DNA of 64,000 nucleotides from Riptortus pedestris (GCA_019009955.1 CM032229.1:194700001-194764000), one strand, 5' to 3'. Shown: positions 1-52,095, numbered from the stretch's first letter. Numbers and translations: made by a program. The notes: generated by a model from the letters alone, not told the origin.

Positions 1-1400
1 TTTGATGCAATTAATAGATTGAATACTTACTATAGCTGATAAACGAACTATACTCAAAGTATTTACTAATAATTAATAGCTCTTGTTTTAAGGCTAATAA
101 TTTTCTTTTAGCTGTTTTAGTGATGATCAGTTGCATAGAGCTGGTGAAAGATGTTGATATATGCTGATTGCCACTGTATTAATGACTGTCTAGAGAAGGT
201 TTGGTTAGGAGTTGATGAGGGTTGATGATGAAGGCAAGCATCATCATGCAATTCCAGCCGGTGGATATTGCTAGGCTAAGAGACGGCAAAATGACATTAA
301 GCTGTTTGATACTAAAACTGGGCTTCCTCTCCTTAAGCGAACAGAATCCATTTATAGCTAAGTGAGTTATAACTCCTCCCGATGTTAACTGAGTTGTCGG
401 AGTACTCTCCTACGGTCGCCTTTTAACTCGCCCAATCATTTCCCAAATGATATTTTATTAGCTTCCTCTCCAGAATGCGCAGTCTTCTTCTTCACAGTAC
501 TTACACTTTCAAAAATCAAGATCTTCCTCTCAAATATTCCATTTTATTTTTGAGCGGTTTTCTGTCTAGGATTGCACAAGCTAGATTATAAATTCATATA
601 TAGGAATAACATGGTGCAATGATTCGGATTGCATAAGTTACAATAGATTATTGGCTCGAATACAGGACTAACTTGCTGTTAGATTTCGGATAGCAATGTT
701 GGAGATGACGTCGGTGGCTCTCCCAACAAAATGTGTCTGTTCAAACATAATTTTATTTAAACAAGCTATAAAAACATATATATGTTCTTTAACGCGATTA
801 TATATGTTGAATGCGTGTCACCTATATATATTGTACTATAGCTCTATACTATAGCTATATATATATATTGTACTATAGCTCTATACTATAGCTATATATA
901 TATATATATTGTACTATAGCTTTATGGATAAAACTGATTTCTGACAATGTGTATTTGGAGTATCAGTGTGAATAGCCATAGTAGCATGAATGGATTTGGT
1001 TCAATCAATGATTCTACTAGCGTCGACCAATGATTGACAGCCAAGTATAAACAAGGCCGATCGGCACTGGCAATAATCTGCATTGATTTCCTTCAATGTG
1101 TGCCTATTGATTGACAACGAACATCATTGATTGCCATTGCTATAAGCCCCTCGGTATAGAGTGAGTGAGGGTGTGTATAGTGTAGAAACCCTTCAAGATT
1201 GCTGACACCAGCTACTGGATCCGAAGCCAGACTAACTAGGCAAATGTCACCTCCTTATCTTCAGCAACATTACTCAAGATATCCCAGTCTACTAAAGTAA
1301 TCAGCAATCCATTCACTACTCAAAATTGGAAACGAATATTTTATTCAAAAGATTATCTCCTCTAATCCGAGTAAGAGGAATCACTCATTAACTTTCTCGC
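1..1400. other. Upstream region, no gene recognised
   Basis: AT-rich, with the short TA duplication at 820-920. It could hold 5' UTR exons or the promoter of Vmat, but nothing in the sequence fixes them. GTCGACCAATGATTGACAGC near 1022 has CCAAT-like boxes only. Confidence 0.3.
820..920. repeat. Short TA-rich tandem duplication
   Basis: TTGTACTATAGCTCTATACT plus a TA tract repeats about 2.5 times. Confidence 0.7.
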
Positions 1401-1409
1401 TCTTATCTC

Positions 1410-1740
1410 TATAACCATAGACAGAAAGTACAAGTTGATGATATGAGTGGATATAAAATTATTTCGGAATGGCCAACAATTACATGCGGTGTTCCCCAAG
1501 GTTCAACATTATGTCCATTACTATTTCTAATTTACACAATTGACCCTCCAGCCAACCTTAAATCTTCAAAATCTATTCTTTATACTGATGATACCAGTAT
1601 AATTATAAAAGGTACAGGCCCAGAACAACTGAAACAAGATGGCTCTCTTACTATTACATCATTATCTGATTAGTTAATGGCTAATAAGCTAGCAATGAAC
1701 ATGAAATCAAATATTCTAGATTTCAGTAATCATTGCTCAC
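1410..1740 (+). pseudogene. LINE reverse transcriptase fragment
   Basis: The frame reads HRQKVQVDD, then CGVPQGSTLCPLLFLIY and SILYTDDTSIII, the palm motifs of non-LTR retrotransposon RT with the usual YADD as YTDD. A TAG at the place of a usual Trp ends the frame at 1671, and RT-like sequence (LMANKLAMNMKS) continues. Dead fragment. Confidence 0.85.
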
Positions 1741-1835
1741 ATTCTTCTGGAGTTATCTAAATTACATAATTATCATGACATCTCACCAGTTGCCATGATA
1801 AAGTTTATTGATAAACTAAAAAAATCATCCAATTA

Positions 1836-2261
1836 TCTCGGTTAATACTCATACGGAAAATATGTATTGAACAATATTTATGGTAAATGTAATTTGCAAT
1901 AAGAATGTTTTTATACAATTTTTCAAACCCAAGTATAGTAACAGAGATATTTGAATTTTCGAAATTCATCCTAATCCCCCACCTTTCTTAGGTCCGATTT
2001 TAGCCATTAACGAACTTGATCTTTCTTTTTACATAAAATGATTAAATATTGAGTTTGGTAACTATCAAACAAAACTTGTGAGTTCTAGAACATTAACAGA
2101 AAAATATTATATATAACAAGGGTAGTCTACTTGGTTACCAACCTTTTAGCAGGTTTCCCTTAACGGAAATCAGCTATTGAGGTCGTCCTCAAGACGCGAT
2201 CGAAAACATTTTCATATGTAAATTGATCCTACCTGGTACATGATGAAAATGAGATACATCC

Positions 2262-2329
<68 letters not shown>

Positions 2330-2330
2330 A
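1836..2330. mobile_element. Helentron-like repeat, two abutting partial copies
   Basis: 1836-2120 carries the family core (TATCTCGGTTAATA..., CCGATTTTAGCCATTAACG) on the - strand. 2135-2330 is a + strand 5' end (AGCAGGTTTCCCTTAACGG) running into a (TA)n tract at 2267-2327. Confidence 0.7.
2267..2327. repeat. (TA)n microsatellite
   Basis: Uninterrupted TA repeat forming the core of a Helentron-like copy. Confidence 0.95.
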
Positions 2331-2799
2331 AAGAGCGGGACAAGCACCGTATCGTCCATATGAAATTGTGCTGGGGAAAGGCTAGTTGGTGAGGCACCGA
2401 TATATGGCTAGATAGTAATTGGCACCAAATACAGTATCACATACACAGCCGCCAAGGTATATACTGAAATTACATGACTCGCAACAATCACTCCATTCGA
2501 TCGGCTCTGTCGTAAATATTACTCTGCCTACAGCCTAGATTAAACCAGATTCCGACTGTTGTTCATCTTCCCTTGATAAGAACTATGGTCTGTCAAATAA
2601 AAAACATTTTTTTGGATCGGCCCAAGCAGTAAGTTAGTAAGGGAAGAAGAAATGTGTGGTCCACATATATATATGGCTGGCATTGGAGTGGGATGATGGA
2701 CGGTGAACATATGTCTGCTAGGTTGCCTGGGCTGCGCCTCTCTCAGATAAAGCAAAGGACATTATTTCTTTCTGACAGACACGCACAGCTGCAAGTATA

Positions 2800-3235
2800 T
2801 AGAAGAAAATTACTTAAATTATTTATGAAATGAGAATTAATGCTAATTTACGTATAAAGTTTTATAGAGTTAAATTCGGTTCAATCGTTAGTGCCAAATA
2901 AAATTGTAAGCTCCCACTTTAATTTTTTAGTGTATATCTCATTTATACTTTGCTATACGACAAAAGTAAATATAACAAGAGTTACTCTAAATAACAACAT
3001 AAAACCTGTGCATATTTGCCGAAACCTCAATAGGAAACGAAATATCGCTATTTTTAATTTCAGGCCTCCCTCACGACCCCCCACTCCTGCTCAATCTGCC
3101 GGGCTGATTTGTGACGCTAAACCATCCAGAGCGTCAGCCAAACGCGTGCAAAAAAAAAAAATCATTCAAATTGGTCCAGCTGTTTAGGAGGAGTTCAGTG
3201 ACACACACACGTACACTAGAATTATATATATAAAG
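2800..3235 (+). repeat. Dispersed AT-rich repeat family P, copy 1
   Basis: Contains CTCATTTATACTTTGCTATA, ATAACAAGAGTTACTCTAAA, GCCGAAACCTCAATAGGAAA and TTTCAGGCCTCCCTCACGAC. It ends with a GTCCAGCTGTTTAGGAGGAG tail and TATATATAAAGATA, like the 3' ends of insect RTE-like or Helitron-like elements. Confidence 0.6.
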
Positions 3236-3239
3236 ATAT

Positions 3240-4024
3240 CACTTTCAAATGAAATAATTCTAAATTACGTGCATTCTTATTGGCATATATTTCACGTGCA
3301 CCATCAGCTGTAGAAGGGAGTAGATGGAGAAATGGAACAGATTCAAAAGTGGAAACAAATCTCTGCCAATGAAGATTGATGCATCTGTGAAGAGCCATTT
3401 CTCATCTTCCATGTCAGCTGGCAATGCACAACTATCTTGTATAGATGAACACCAACCAAGGTTAGGATCTACTTAGCAGCTACTGTCATCTCGTGACACC
3501 ACTTATTTTAGCAGATATACCACTTATCATAGCATATAGATATGAAAATCTGCTATTGAGGTCGTAGATATACGGTATTCACCAATGGCAGTGTGGTGTG
3601 CACCACATCCTTCGTATCATATGCCGAATTTCGTTTCCGCATTTTTTCTCTCGTACTTTTAACAAGAAGCGTTTCTAACATTTAATAGAGTGAAGAAGTG
3701 CTCTATTGAAATATACTTTTCTTTTTAATTTTATTCGTTCTATAATTAGCCATTTTCCAGACATGAGGTGTCTTCTTCGTTTTAGCATGTTCTATGTTCC
3801 TGACATTCCGTCAGCAGTCTCCGAACTATCCCATTATTATGTGGTGCATGATGAAATGAAGTCACGAGCAGATATCTATTACTGTGTATTGGTTTTCCAT
3901 GAAAATATCTACAACTTTGTATTGACAAAGAAAGAGAAAGTCTTAGACTATATTTGAATGTTATTACTTTTACCTTTGTATTTTGTTATATTATAGTTGT
4001 TAATAATGTTGTTGTGTTTGTTAG
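3240..4024. other. Region before Vmat exon 1; intron-like end
   Basis: No gene seen. The last ~80 bp are T-rich and end TTTGTTAG, as for an intron end. CCAACCAAG|GTTAGG at about 3462 is a possible but unsupported donor of a 5' UTR exon. Confidence 0.3.
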
Positions 4025-4028
4025 GGGT

Positions 4029-42959
<38,931 letters not shown>

Positions 42960-43250
42960 GGCATATTGGTCTACGGTTGAGCTGACCTCGACCGTAGATC
43001 AAACTGACACTGTGACCCAGGAAGTGGCCATAGAGCCAAATTATAATATAAACTCAGCAAAATAGATTTACAAATTAAACAGCTTAACTCTAATTCAAAG
43101 CAGGAAATAATTCGAAGGGCACAATAGGATTCATTTTAATGTTCGACATTTTTATATGTTATTGTCTCACATTTTTACAGTGTGATCAAAGCAATTTGTG
43201 ATAATTATAAAGAATAATCTAATGCTGATATTGGTAACATACAAAATAAA
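42960..43250 (+). other. Vmat: Probable Vmat 3' UTR with poly(A) signal
   Basis: Sequence after the stop without other coding signal. AATAAA at 43245-43250 is the first clear poly(A) hexamer downstream. The true cleavage site cannot be fixed from sequence alone. Confidence 0.5.
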
Positions 43251-45130
43251 GCAAATGAAAGATGCAGTATTAACCGAATGTAATTGTTTTCAAGCTGTGA
43301 TAGGCTGCCCCCTTCAGTGGCAAGTCAATAATTATAATAAGATATTGCACTTTTTTGGAGACGCACTTGTTTTATTTTTTTATCGAAAGTAACAAACATA
43401 TATTTGTATAAGAAGCAACAGAATGCTCGAGATATTTTGTCGACCAATTCAAATGGCGGTTGTATACTGTATCTTTTATTCTTTCTCATTTCATTTATTA
43501 TTTTTTTATCGATATGAAATTTATAAAACTAAAGGCTATAAATCTGGATGGCGGCGGAATGCCGCCGATTATTACCGAATAAATCTCCGATAGGGGTGCA
43601 GTTAGGTCCAAATTGTCGGTTCGATTCTAAAAGTGCGGGACCCGATGTCCCGTGAAGGCAGTGCCCCCGGCATATGACGGTAGTGAATGGCTGCGCTCCG
43701 TCATCTTGAGCAGATAGCTCACCGGGGTTGTTCAAAAATGCGCTGCCACCTTTCGGCTCAATCTTTCCATTTGATACGCCCAATGCAGACGTGATATTTT
43801 ATTATAAGGCGGGAAATATGCATATCGAGTTTTGTATTAAAAACAAATATAAAAAGCACCACCTATCACCATCTGGACTTGACAATATTTGCAACTGCTG
43901 TGCCATTGGGCACTAGTGCGGTTGGTAATGCTTTATCTGCAAGGTAAAGGATTTGCCGCGGGAGTACAGTGAGGAAGAGATAACCCGCTACCCCTCTCTC
44001 TCTTTTATGTTCACTATTCGCTTTATTATATCGTCTATTTAAGTTTTGAGTTTTCATTGAACATTCAGGTACACTGATGTCATTTGTGAAATGACAATAA
44101 GTTTACGAGGTCTCAATGTATCTTAAACCAAATATATGGAATATCTAAAACAAAAACATACATTAATGTATTCGTAATATATATATTAAAAAAAAATTAT
44201 TTATATTTAAGCTGGTATGGGTCCGAAAAAAGACGTTTGCCAACCACCGGCACACTGTGCTCCTGGGAGGATCGTCTCGTATTTATATATTTATTCACAT
44301 GTTACTCTATTAATATTTTATCTATGTTACCTCAACGCTATGTTCTTGTCAAAGCTTAACATTGCTCTATCTACTTTAATGGTGTTCTTTGCTGATAATG
44401 TGGTGCAATAAAAAATGTGTGTCAAATTATCTTTTATTTCCTCTCCTCCATCCTCGACCCCACCCAATCACCTAGCACAGACCGATTTCATGATATGAAC
44501 AGGACTGCTATTGCCCGTGTATTATTGTTTTTGATCAATGTTTAGCTACATATACTCGCAGCTTGCTCAAAGAGTGAAAAGGACAGTTCCTATTGAGCTA
44601 CTTCAAGTCTGCTGTATTGGACCTTCAAGCTATCTCAGGTGCACCAGCCATTCCTTTCGGATTTTATCTTCCGTCTAGATGGAATGCTCTTAATCTATAG
44701 CCATCTGTTGATTATATAACTATCAATATTGCTTCTCGAATGGTTCTTTCTTGTATTGATCAAGGTTCATCAGTTCAGAATACACCAGTCAGAAAAACAG
44801 GTTGATTAGCACAGCAGCAGGGCAGCAGTACACATCGAGAGATTAGCATTTTTGGCAAACCAACCGACACATCAAATTTGATTAAGCCAAGGAGCTGGAG
44901 AAAGTTTATTGATACCAGAAAATAATCATACAAGAATCAATATACATTGATAGTAAGATGCTCTCATGATATCGAACGGGAAGGCGGCTATAGATTAAGC
45001 AAACATAAAAAGCCCATCATTCCACCTAGACTAAAGGCTGTAAATGAAGAAAAAGAAATATCAAAGGAACGGGCAATGGAAAAAGCATCCCAAAAATACC
45101 TGAGAGTAACGACTCTGCTGAAGACACTGA

Positions 45131-45134
<4 letters not shown>
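43251..45134. other. Intergenic region after Vmat
   Basis: 43540-43790 is a GC-richer block (GGATGGCGGCGGAATGCCGC, GTGCGGGACCCGATGTCCCG) of unknown origin. 44430-45100 has no clear feature. No gene supported. Confidence 0.3.
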
Positions 45135-45193
<59 letters not shown>

Positions 45194-45294
45194 ATGAGAA
45201 GAAAACTTTTCAATGAAATATGCAAATAATAAAAGCATTTGATATGTACTTAATTCTACAAAATAAACAATATTTTTATACTATCTGTTTCCAG

Positions 45295-45356
<62 letters not shown>
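45135..45356. repeat. Two (TA)n microsatellites
   Basis: 45135-45190 and 45299-45356, with about 108 bp of AT-rich unique sequence between them. Confidence 0.95.
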
Positions 45357-45357
<1 letters not shown>

Positions 45358-45570
45358 CATAAATATTATAGTATACATAACATAAATATTATAGAATATA
45401 TATAACATAAATTACTGTATTAACCATATTATTCAAAGAATTCTGCATTCCGAACCATCTATGAATAAGCGTTCATTCAAAAGTCAAAAGTGGTCCAAAG
45501 CACTACTTGGATTCACTTTTCTGACAAAAACTCTACATTACTAAAATTATAAGCATCAAATCCTATAAGC

Positions 45571-45943
45571 CAGGGGTCTCCAAACTACAACCCGAGGGCC
45601 ACATCCGGCCCGCGGACAGATTTTGTCCGGCCCGCGGAGCGCTAGCATACTTGAAAACTCCTTTTAGAGCACATTTTTTTTTTTTTTTTTTTTTATTTTT
45701 TTTTTTTTTTTTTTATTTTTATTTTTTTTTTTATAGCAAATTAAATTTAGTTTACTGACGTATTCTAATTTTATGTTGAATAATTATTAATATGACGTTG
45801 CGTACTTTTTCGGACTTTTTTTTTTTTCATCAGTGGACTATTTCACTTTTTACCACCGGCAACAATGATAATATGGTTTTGGCCCTCGGAACTTACTGGA
45901 GTAATCAGTATGGCCCTAAGGCTGGAAAGTTTGGAGATCCCTG
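45571..45943. mobile_element. hAT-type MITE, 373 bp, with target duplication
   Basis: Ends CAGGGGTCTCCAAACT and AGTTTGGAGATCCCTG pair as 16-bp inverted repeats (one mismatch). Flanks CTATAAGC and CTCTAAGC are an 8-bp duplication with one mismatch, as expected for hAT. The inside has GC-rich CCGGCCCGCGG blocks and a long T-run at about 45676-45733. Confidence 0.85.
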
Positions 45944-46569
45944 CTCTAAGCCAATGTGAGGTCGGGAGGGGTGGGGCAGAAGTTATTATAACATATTTGT
46001 GCATTCTCGCCAAAATACATCTAGTTGTATAATTTCTCCTGCTACACTAAAATAATTTTTCCTCACTTCAAATCCTACCTGTATTGAAATCCAAGAGTTT
46101 TATGCACACACTCAGAATAATGAAGTAATCTTAATCATCAGGAAAAGCTAATAGCTTAAACAACTCACTGAAATATAAGGTTAGCAGTGAGAGGACAGAA
46201 AGGAAGTATCCCACCTCTCCTCCCTCACTCACTGTTGCCAACAAACATCCCACTTTTTTAAAACATCAGTTCTATTTACATTAAATTATGTTAATAATTC
46301 TTATTAAATTTTCTTCACAATACAAAAGTGTTTATTAAATCAATTTTCCTGTTTTAATTAAAAAAGTATGAAATACTTAAGGAGAAACTGACATTTATGA
46401 TTAATTATATATGGGAAAGAGGGGGAAGGGCTCGCAATATACTTTGCTCTTCGTTTAACCTGTTAGTGGCTGTTAAGTTTTAAGAAAGTGTATTAATCCA
46501 TCGAGATACTAAGTTGAATAAATTCATACATGGATACACATTGATGACTAACAAAACATTTATCCAAAT

Positions 46570-47460
46570 TACTTGCTATATAAATTATGATAAAGATATA
46601 TATAACAAAAGTTACTCTAAATATCAAATTAAACATCTTTTGACATGTGCAAGTTCGCCAAAATACCAAATATGACGAATGGAAACGAAATATGACAATT
46701 TTCCATTTCATGCCTTCTTAACAACACCTACTCCTGTTCGTTCGTAAAAATGTTAGTATAGCTTATAGTAAAAAATACGGAGGTTCGTTGATTTCGATTT
46801 GGTCTTTCGTTTACTATAACATTGATGACCCTTTTCTACAGTTTTTCGTGTATACCTCATTTATACTTCGTTGTGTGGCAAAAGTGCGTATAACAAAAGT
46901 TACTTTAAATAACAAAACAAACAACTTTTCTTATATGCACGTTTGCCAAGAAATGAATAGATTATGAAATATTGCGATTTTATATTTCACACCTCCCTTA
47001 TAACCCCCACTTCTGTTCGTATCTCGAAATTTTAATGTAACTTATGATCAGGAAGGTGTTAATGACAAATCACATACAGAGTTTCTATTAGTTCGAGTCT
47101 TATCAAAGTGCCCTATAAAATTGTTAACTCCCGCTATAGTTTTTAGTGTATAACTCATTTATACTTAGTTATATGACAAAAGTGTATGTAACAAAAGTTA
47201 CTCCAAATAACAAAATAAACAACTTTTGTTATGTACATATTTGCCGAAAAAACAATAGGAAATGAAATAATGCTATTCTTAATTTCAGGCTTCCCTTATA
47301 ACTCCCACTCCCCTGTGTCTCAGAGAATATTAATATAGCCTAAAGTCTAAGTTGGGTTAGTAGTAATATACATACCAAGTTTCATAAAATTCGGTCCAGC
47401 CATTTACAGACGGTTAAAGGACATACAAACATTCATTTATATATATTTATATTTTGTATA
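46570..47460 (+). repeat. Dispersed AT-rich repeat family P, three internal units
   Basis: Three diverged copies of the ~300-bp unit (start points near 46590, 46890 and 47180), each with ATAACAAAAGTTACT and an aligned GCC(T/A)CCCTTATAACCCCCAC-type block. It ends AATTCGGTCCAGCCATTTAC. Confidence 0.6.
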
Positions 47461-47469
47461 TTTATATGA

Positions 47470-48772
47470 TTATAGATGAGTGGAGTTAGGCCCGGGAAAG
47501 GTGGAAATTTGCCTACAAACAATTTTTAAGCTGAAGGTGTAAACATTTTTTACTCATGGACCTCACCAACAAATTGAAAAGATTTATCATTATTATTATT
47601 ATTAATTAACGTGTCCACTTTTTGCAACTTAAGCTAATTGGGACGGGTTATCTACAGGTAAAGATTTATCAAATAATGTAATGTATAAGAGAATGCATCT
47701 ATACAGAAATTACATTTGTGATATATGGAGTGTTAAGTTTTAGTTCTAGCAGTAATGCGATTGTGAAAATAAAGATTACCCAAAAATAGGAAGGATATTG
47801 GACCTTTGACCACCTAGGCACAAATAACCCTCGCGAGTTCGATGCCTAATAATAAAACAAAAAATAATCTGCCTTTATATTTCGACTGAAACAAAGCATC
47901 TTGTTGGGGTATTGACATCTATTCAAATTAATTTGTCAATATTAATCAAACAATCAGTTTCTGTTTCACAAATTAAACAAGAAAATTACCGAGCGGAAAG
48001 GAAATTTGTGTTATGTGGTGAATATGTTGGGATTACTTAATACTTAAGTTAATCCAAAACTTATATTTTGTTGGGAAAAAATTTTGATTTCTCCCAATCC
48101 ATGATGGGTAGGACAACTAGTATCTGGAAAAAAAAATGAGCATAGGAAATGGTAGATTTAGGAGTTGGTTAGAACTCATTCGAGGAGGATTCATTTTGAA
48201 GACATTTATCATGTCAAGAAAGACATCATGTTAATGGTGGAGAAAAATGTTATTACACGATGCACTCCAATAAATTGTAAACAATAGCTCATGATGGAGA
48301 ATTGTGATGAGATGAGCAAGTGTAGTCTATGGTTAGGATACAAATCTCAAGGGTAAAAATAAAAAAAAAAACTGAACAAGACGACTTAAAAGTGTATTTA
48401 ATTAAACAACATATGCTATTGTCGACTCTGGTTGGTAACGATAGTAGCCGTAAACAGTTGAAATTACAGACAAAACCAGTCCTGAAAAAGTAATACACTT
48501 ATTAAATTATATTTTGCTTACTTGAAAAATAAAATTCAAATTTGCAGAAGAAATAGAAAATCTTTAAGGACAAAAATGAGTAAATAAAATCACAGCTGGA
48601 TGAAGAGACTGAAATGTATCGACCTTCACCTGGCCCTGTCTCACCTTTCCATTTCTCCTTCAGTATTTTAATCACAAAAAGTTCCAGTTTCCCGATTTCA
48701 ACAGAATTATGCCTTTTGAGCTTCCCTTTATTAATTGTGACTAACTTAAGTCTGGCATCTGTGTGCATCTAT
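47470..48772. other. Intergenic region, SINE tail and no supported gene
   Basis: 47600-47660 holds an inverted SINE 3' piece (AAGCTAATTGGGACGGGTTA). A possible exon at 48645-48758 on the - strand was considered and not accepted. The rest is AT-rich. Confidence 0.3.
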
Positions 48773-49631
48773 CAGAGTTGGCCAGTAATTAAATACTTTT
48801 GTAATTAACTACTTTTTCAACTAATAAATACTATTTATGTAATTGCAACTACAGTTACAAAAATGTAGTTGGTAACTGTAGTTTAATTTTCTTGGTTTTG
48901 CAATTACAGTAATTGTAGTTGGTATTCATAAATCCAACTACTAGTTGAAATAAAAAGTAGTTATAAAAATAATTGCAATTAGTAGTTGTAATTGTAACTG
49001 TAGTTATTGAGGAATTATTACAACTACATACAGACAATTAGCTGTATTTTACGTGTCTAAGAGCTAACATACTTTGATCGCCTCTATATAAATATTAACA
49101 TTTGTGGTGGTGATGAATGACTCATCTGAGACGAGCCATGTTCAATTGGTGCAGAGAATATGTGAGAAGAACTGAAGGTGGCCGCTCCTATCAGCACACT
49201 CTCTTGCTGCGGGGATCACCTCTAGTCCTGTTGCAGGCCACTCTAGTCTGTCTTCTATGTTCGTCAGTTATTATAATAATGTAGTATATGTCATATAATA
49301 AGCTTTTGAATATTAAGACATTGGATGTAGTAATTTCTTAACCGCATCAACTACTTCAGTCAGTGTTTCAGACAGTTTTTTAAAGTAACTACCCAGGTAA
49401 CTGTCCTTGCAACTACAACTGCAGTTACAATTACTAACTGTAGTTCTTATTAGAACTACTGATTTTCTCAACTACTGACTGTAGTTGTGAAATTTCAATT
49501 ACAATTACTTTAGTTGAAAAATGTAGTTGTCCATTATCAATAACTAATTACATTAGTAGTTGTAGTTGTAACTATATTTCAACTAATGTAGTTATAACTT
49601 GTAATTGTAATTACAATTTTGCCCAACTCTG
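48773..49631. mobile_element. hAT-type non-autonomous element with internal TAATTA/AACTAC repeats
   Basis: Ends CAGAGTTGG(C)C and GCCCAACTCTG are inverted. Flanks GCATCTAT and GCATGTAC are a likely 8-bp duplication (two mismatches). The outer parts are built from degenerate AACTACAGTTAC/TGTAGTTGTAATTAC repeats. A unique segment at ~49040-49330 sits in the middle. Confidence 0.75.
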
Positions 49632-50194
49632 GCATGTACGTATCTCACATTGCTCAAATATGACTAGCCTTAGAATGTTGACAAATTCATATATGTAAAT
49701 TTGTTTATGTGAGAGAGGTTTCAAAGCTAAAATAAAAACTTACAAATTTCTCCATTCCTATTAGAGGTCCAGAGAATATGTTAGGACCTATAAATTATGT
49801 TCCTATGTTGTGGATGTTTTGATCCAATGCATAGGAACAGATATTTTTGTTGTTCATACCAGTCTCTCTGTTGCCTATCAGCTAGGCCTTTGTTTCTCTT
49901 CCCTCAGTTCTAACCTTTCCCCAGCTACATATATCTCAGACAAAGTTAATAATTTAATTAATAAATTGAAATAAATTAATGAGTGAAAAAGAGATAATAA
50001 AAACAATACTTTAAGCAAAATAAGAAATTATACTCTTGATGATGATAGAATGAGGACTGTAGGACAGGAAATCACTCTTTGTTTCTTTTTTAAGAACAAT
50101 TTATTTACCTTCTTTCTAAGTGTAGAGGAAAATGAATTAATTTCTCATACACTTTGAACAAATTATTTAAAAGATATCATCATCATAGATTGTG

Positions 50195-51010
50195 TTCCTT
50201 CGGAATTACTCTCTCCATATTACTATACTCACACAAATCCATAAGATGCTTGATTTCTTCAAAATAGGATTGTCTAAGCCAACCTCTTCCATATGCTCAA
50301 AGACGTTACCTTCAAATATATTTGTAATGAAGTCATTGTGCCTTATGATATGCCAAACGAGATTCAATCTCCTTTTTTCCAGGACCTTAATAAAACTTTC
50401 ACTCACCTCATTTAGAATTTTCATGTTGCATATTTTTGAGCTCTTTTTCTGGGGTTTCCAAACAACAGACTTATCAAACATTCTTTTGGAATCCATGATT
50501 ATATGCTTATTAGTTAAAGTACTCATTTTGCATTGGAAGGCTTGTTCAGCAAGTGCTATTCTTCTCCCTTTATTCTGCTACTTCAGCTCTACTTCCATTG
50601 TGTTCAGTGATGATGTTCCCTAGCTAACAAAATTCCTCCACTTTTTCAAGCACAATGTTTCCAATTATAATATTTATATTTCCTTGGCTTTCTTTCTTCT
50701 CTGCAGTCACAACTTTTGTTTTGAGCATTTATCATTAGTTTAAACTGATCTAGAGGGTCCTTTAGGATTTGCAGCATTCTATTCATCTCTACTTGGGACT
50801 TTGCCAGCAGTGCAATATCATCTGCGAATCTGATGCACAGAATGGATTTACCATTAATCTTTTTGCCTTTGGTCGTTTCTTTCATTTTCATTAATGCTTC
50901 TTCAATATACATCTTGATCAGATAAGGTGACAGAGGTTATTCTTGTCTTACACCTTTCTTAATTCTAGCTTCCGTTTCACACTCATTAAAAGATATCACT
51001 TAATACTAAT
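50195..51010 (-). pseudogene. LINE reverse transcriptase fragment
   Basis: Read from the right: ARIKKGVRQE, a stop, PLSPYLIKMYIEEALMKMKE, then SILCIRFADDIALLAKSQVE (RT catalytic FADD), and further left RRLNLVWHIIRHNDFITNIF. This is the RT-to-connector order of the insect endonuclease-RT LINE type. Stops and frameshifts interrupt it. Confidence 0.85.
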
Positions 51011-51319
51011 ATTCAATGAATTCATTGTTTCTTTGTTGATTAGCTGTTTAATTTATAGGAGATTTAAGGTTTAAAGTAAAAATGATTTAAATGCTCATAA
51101 ACTTCAATATCTTATTAACTTCTATTATCAGAATCAATAATTTCGATTTGCTTTATAATTTAAAAAAAAGAAAAGAAAAATGGTTTCTTATTCCCCTTGC
51201 TAGTTTCATAAGTTTTTAAAGTGGTTTAAATCTTTAGAAATGGACCTTAAATTTTAACTCAACCAGAAAATAGTGTTAAGCAGGATGCAATATATTTCAT
51301 TAGTATATTTACATGAAAC

Positions 51320-51510
51320 GGAGAGTGGGCCGAGGTTAGCCATGTCAGTTCTGCTCTTAATAAAATTACTAAAACCTAGGGACATGAGTTCTGCCCCCAC
51401 CCCCCTGCTAAATAGGATTTTACTAAATAAAATCCTTAGTCCCACCCAGAGTGGAATTTCACTTAAAGAGATAGTAGGCTGTAAATATTCCATCCCAATT
51501 AGAATATTTA
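51320..51510 (+). repeat. tRNA-derived SINE
   Basis: GGTTAGCCATGTCAGTTCTG, ATGAGTTCTGCCCCCAC and TAAAATCCTTAGTCCCACCC match the family. It lies close to an inverted copy at 51590-51800. Confidence 0.65.
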
Positions 51511-51589
51511 CCATATATTAGAATAAAGAAGGCGTTAGAAATAACAAAATAATTAAATGGATCTCGGCCTCAAAAGTGAATTATCATTA

Positions 51590-51800
51590 TTTGTTAATGT
51601 CAATTTTTTACTATTATGGCTATTTGAAACTGGTTATCCACAAGTTGCCACCCTTTTTAGCCAGGGTGGGGGACTAAGGATTTTATCTAATATGTTGGTT
51701 ACTAAATAAATTCCTATAACTCCTCTTCCTCTAGGTTTACCCAAGGTATGCTTAAGATAAAGGTTTACCATTTGAGGTTAAGGGCAACACATAATAAATA
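51590..51800 (-). repeat. tRNA-derived SINE
   Basis: The + strand shows TGGTTATCCACAAGTTGCCA, GCCAGGGTGGGGGACTAAGG and a worn tRNA-like head near 51740-51790. Inverted relative to the copy about 100 bp to the left. Confidence 0.6.
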
Positions 51801-51968
51801 ATAATAGTAGTTCATTTTTGAGGACTAGATCCATTTAATTATTTAGTTATTTCAAACACCTCTAACACACATGTCTAAGCACAGCAACTAAAATTAAGCA
51901 GTTTTAAAATAACTTTAACTTTGTATACTAGTAACGCTAGCCTATCCTAGTATGGTCATCAAGCTTAC

Positions 51969-52095
51969 CTATGCTAATGAGATCATCGGCAAACATAAAC
52001 CTGTAGACAAACAGGTAAATTACAGCATTAATTATTACTGCTGACAGTGCCGATGTCTGGAGCACAATCCAGGAAAATATGAACCAAGATTTACC
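51969..52095 (-). CDS. Membrane-protein gene exon 4
   Basis: The acceptor is CTTGTTTCAG and the donor CATAG|GTAAGC. It encodes GKSWFIFSWIVLQTSALSAV, then IINAVIYLFVYRFMFADDL and ISI. 127 nt, ending in phase 1. This is the clearest exon of the gene by hydrophobicity. Confidence 0.65.

Noticed and set aside
48645..48758. Possible fifth exon of the - strand gene (phase-compatible, donor AAAG|GTGAGA)
   Set aside because: The acceptor has almost no pyrimidine tract and a hAT-type element lies 13 bp upstream. The product is charged and unlike the preceding domain. Phase alone is not enough.
50192..50623. 143-codon + strand frame
   Set aside because: Antisense of a recognisable LINE RT fragment with the FADD motif on the - strand.
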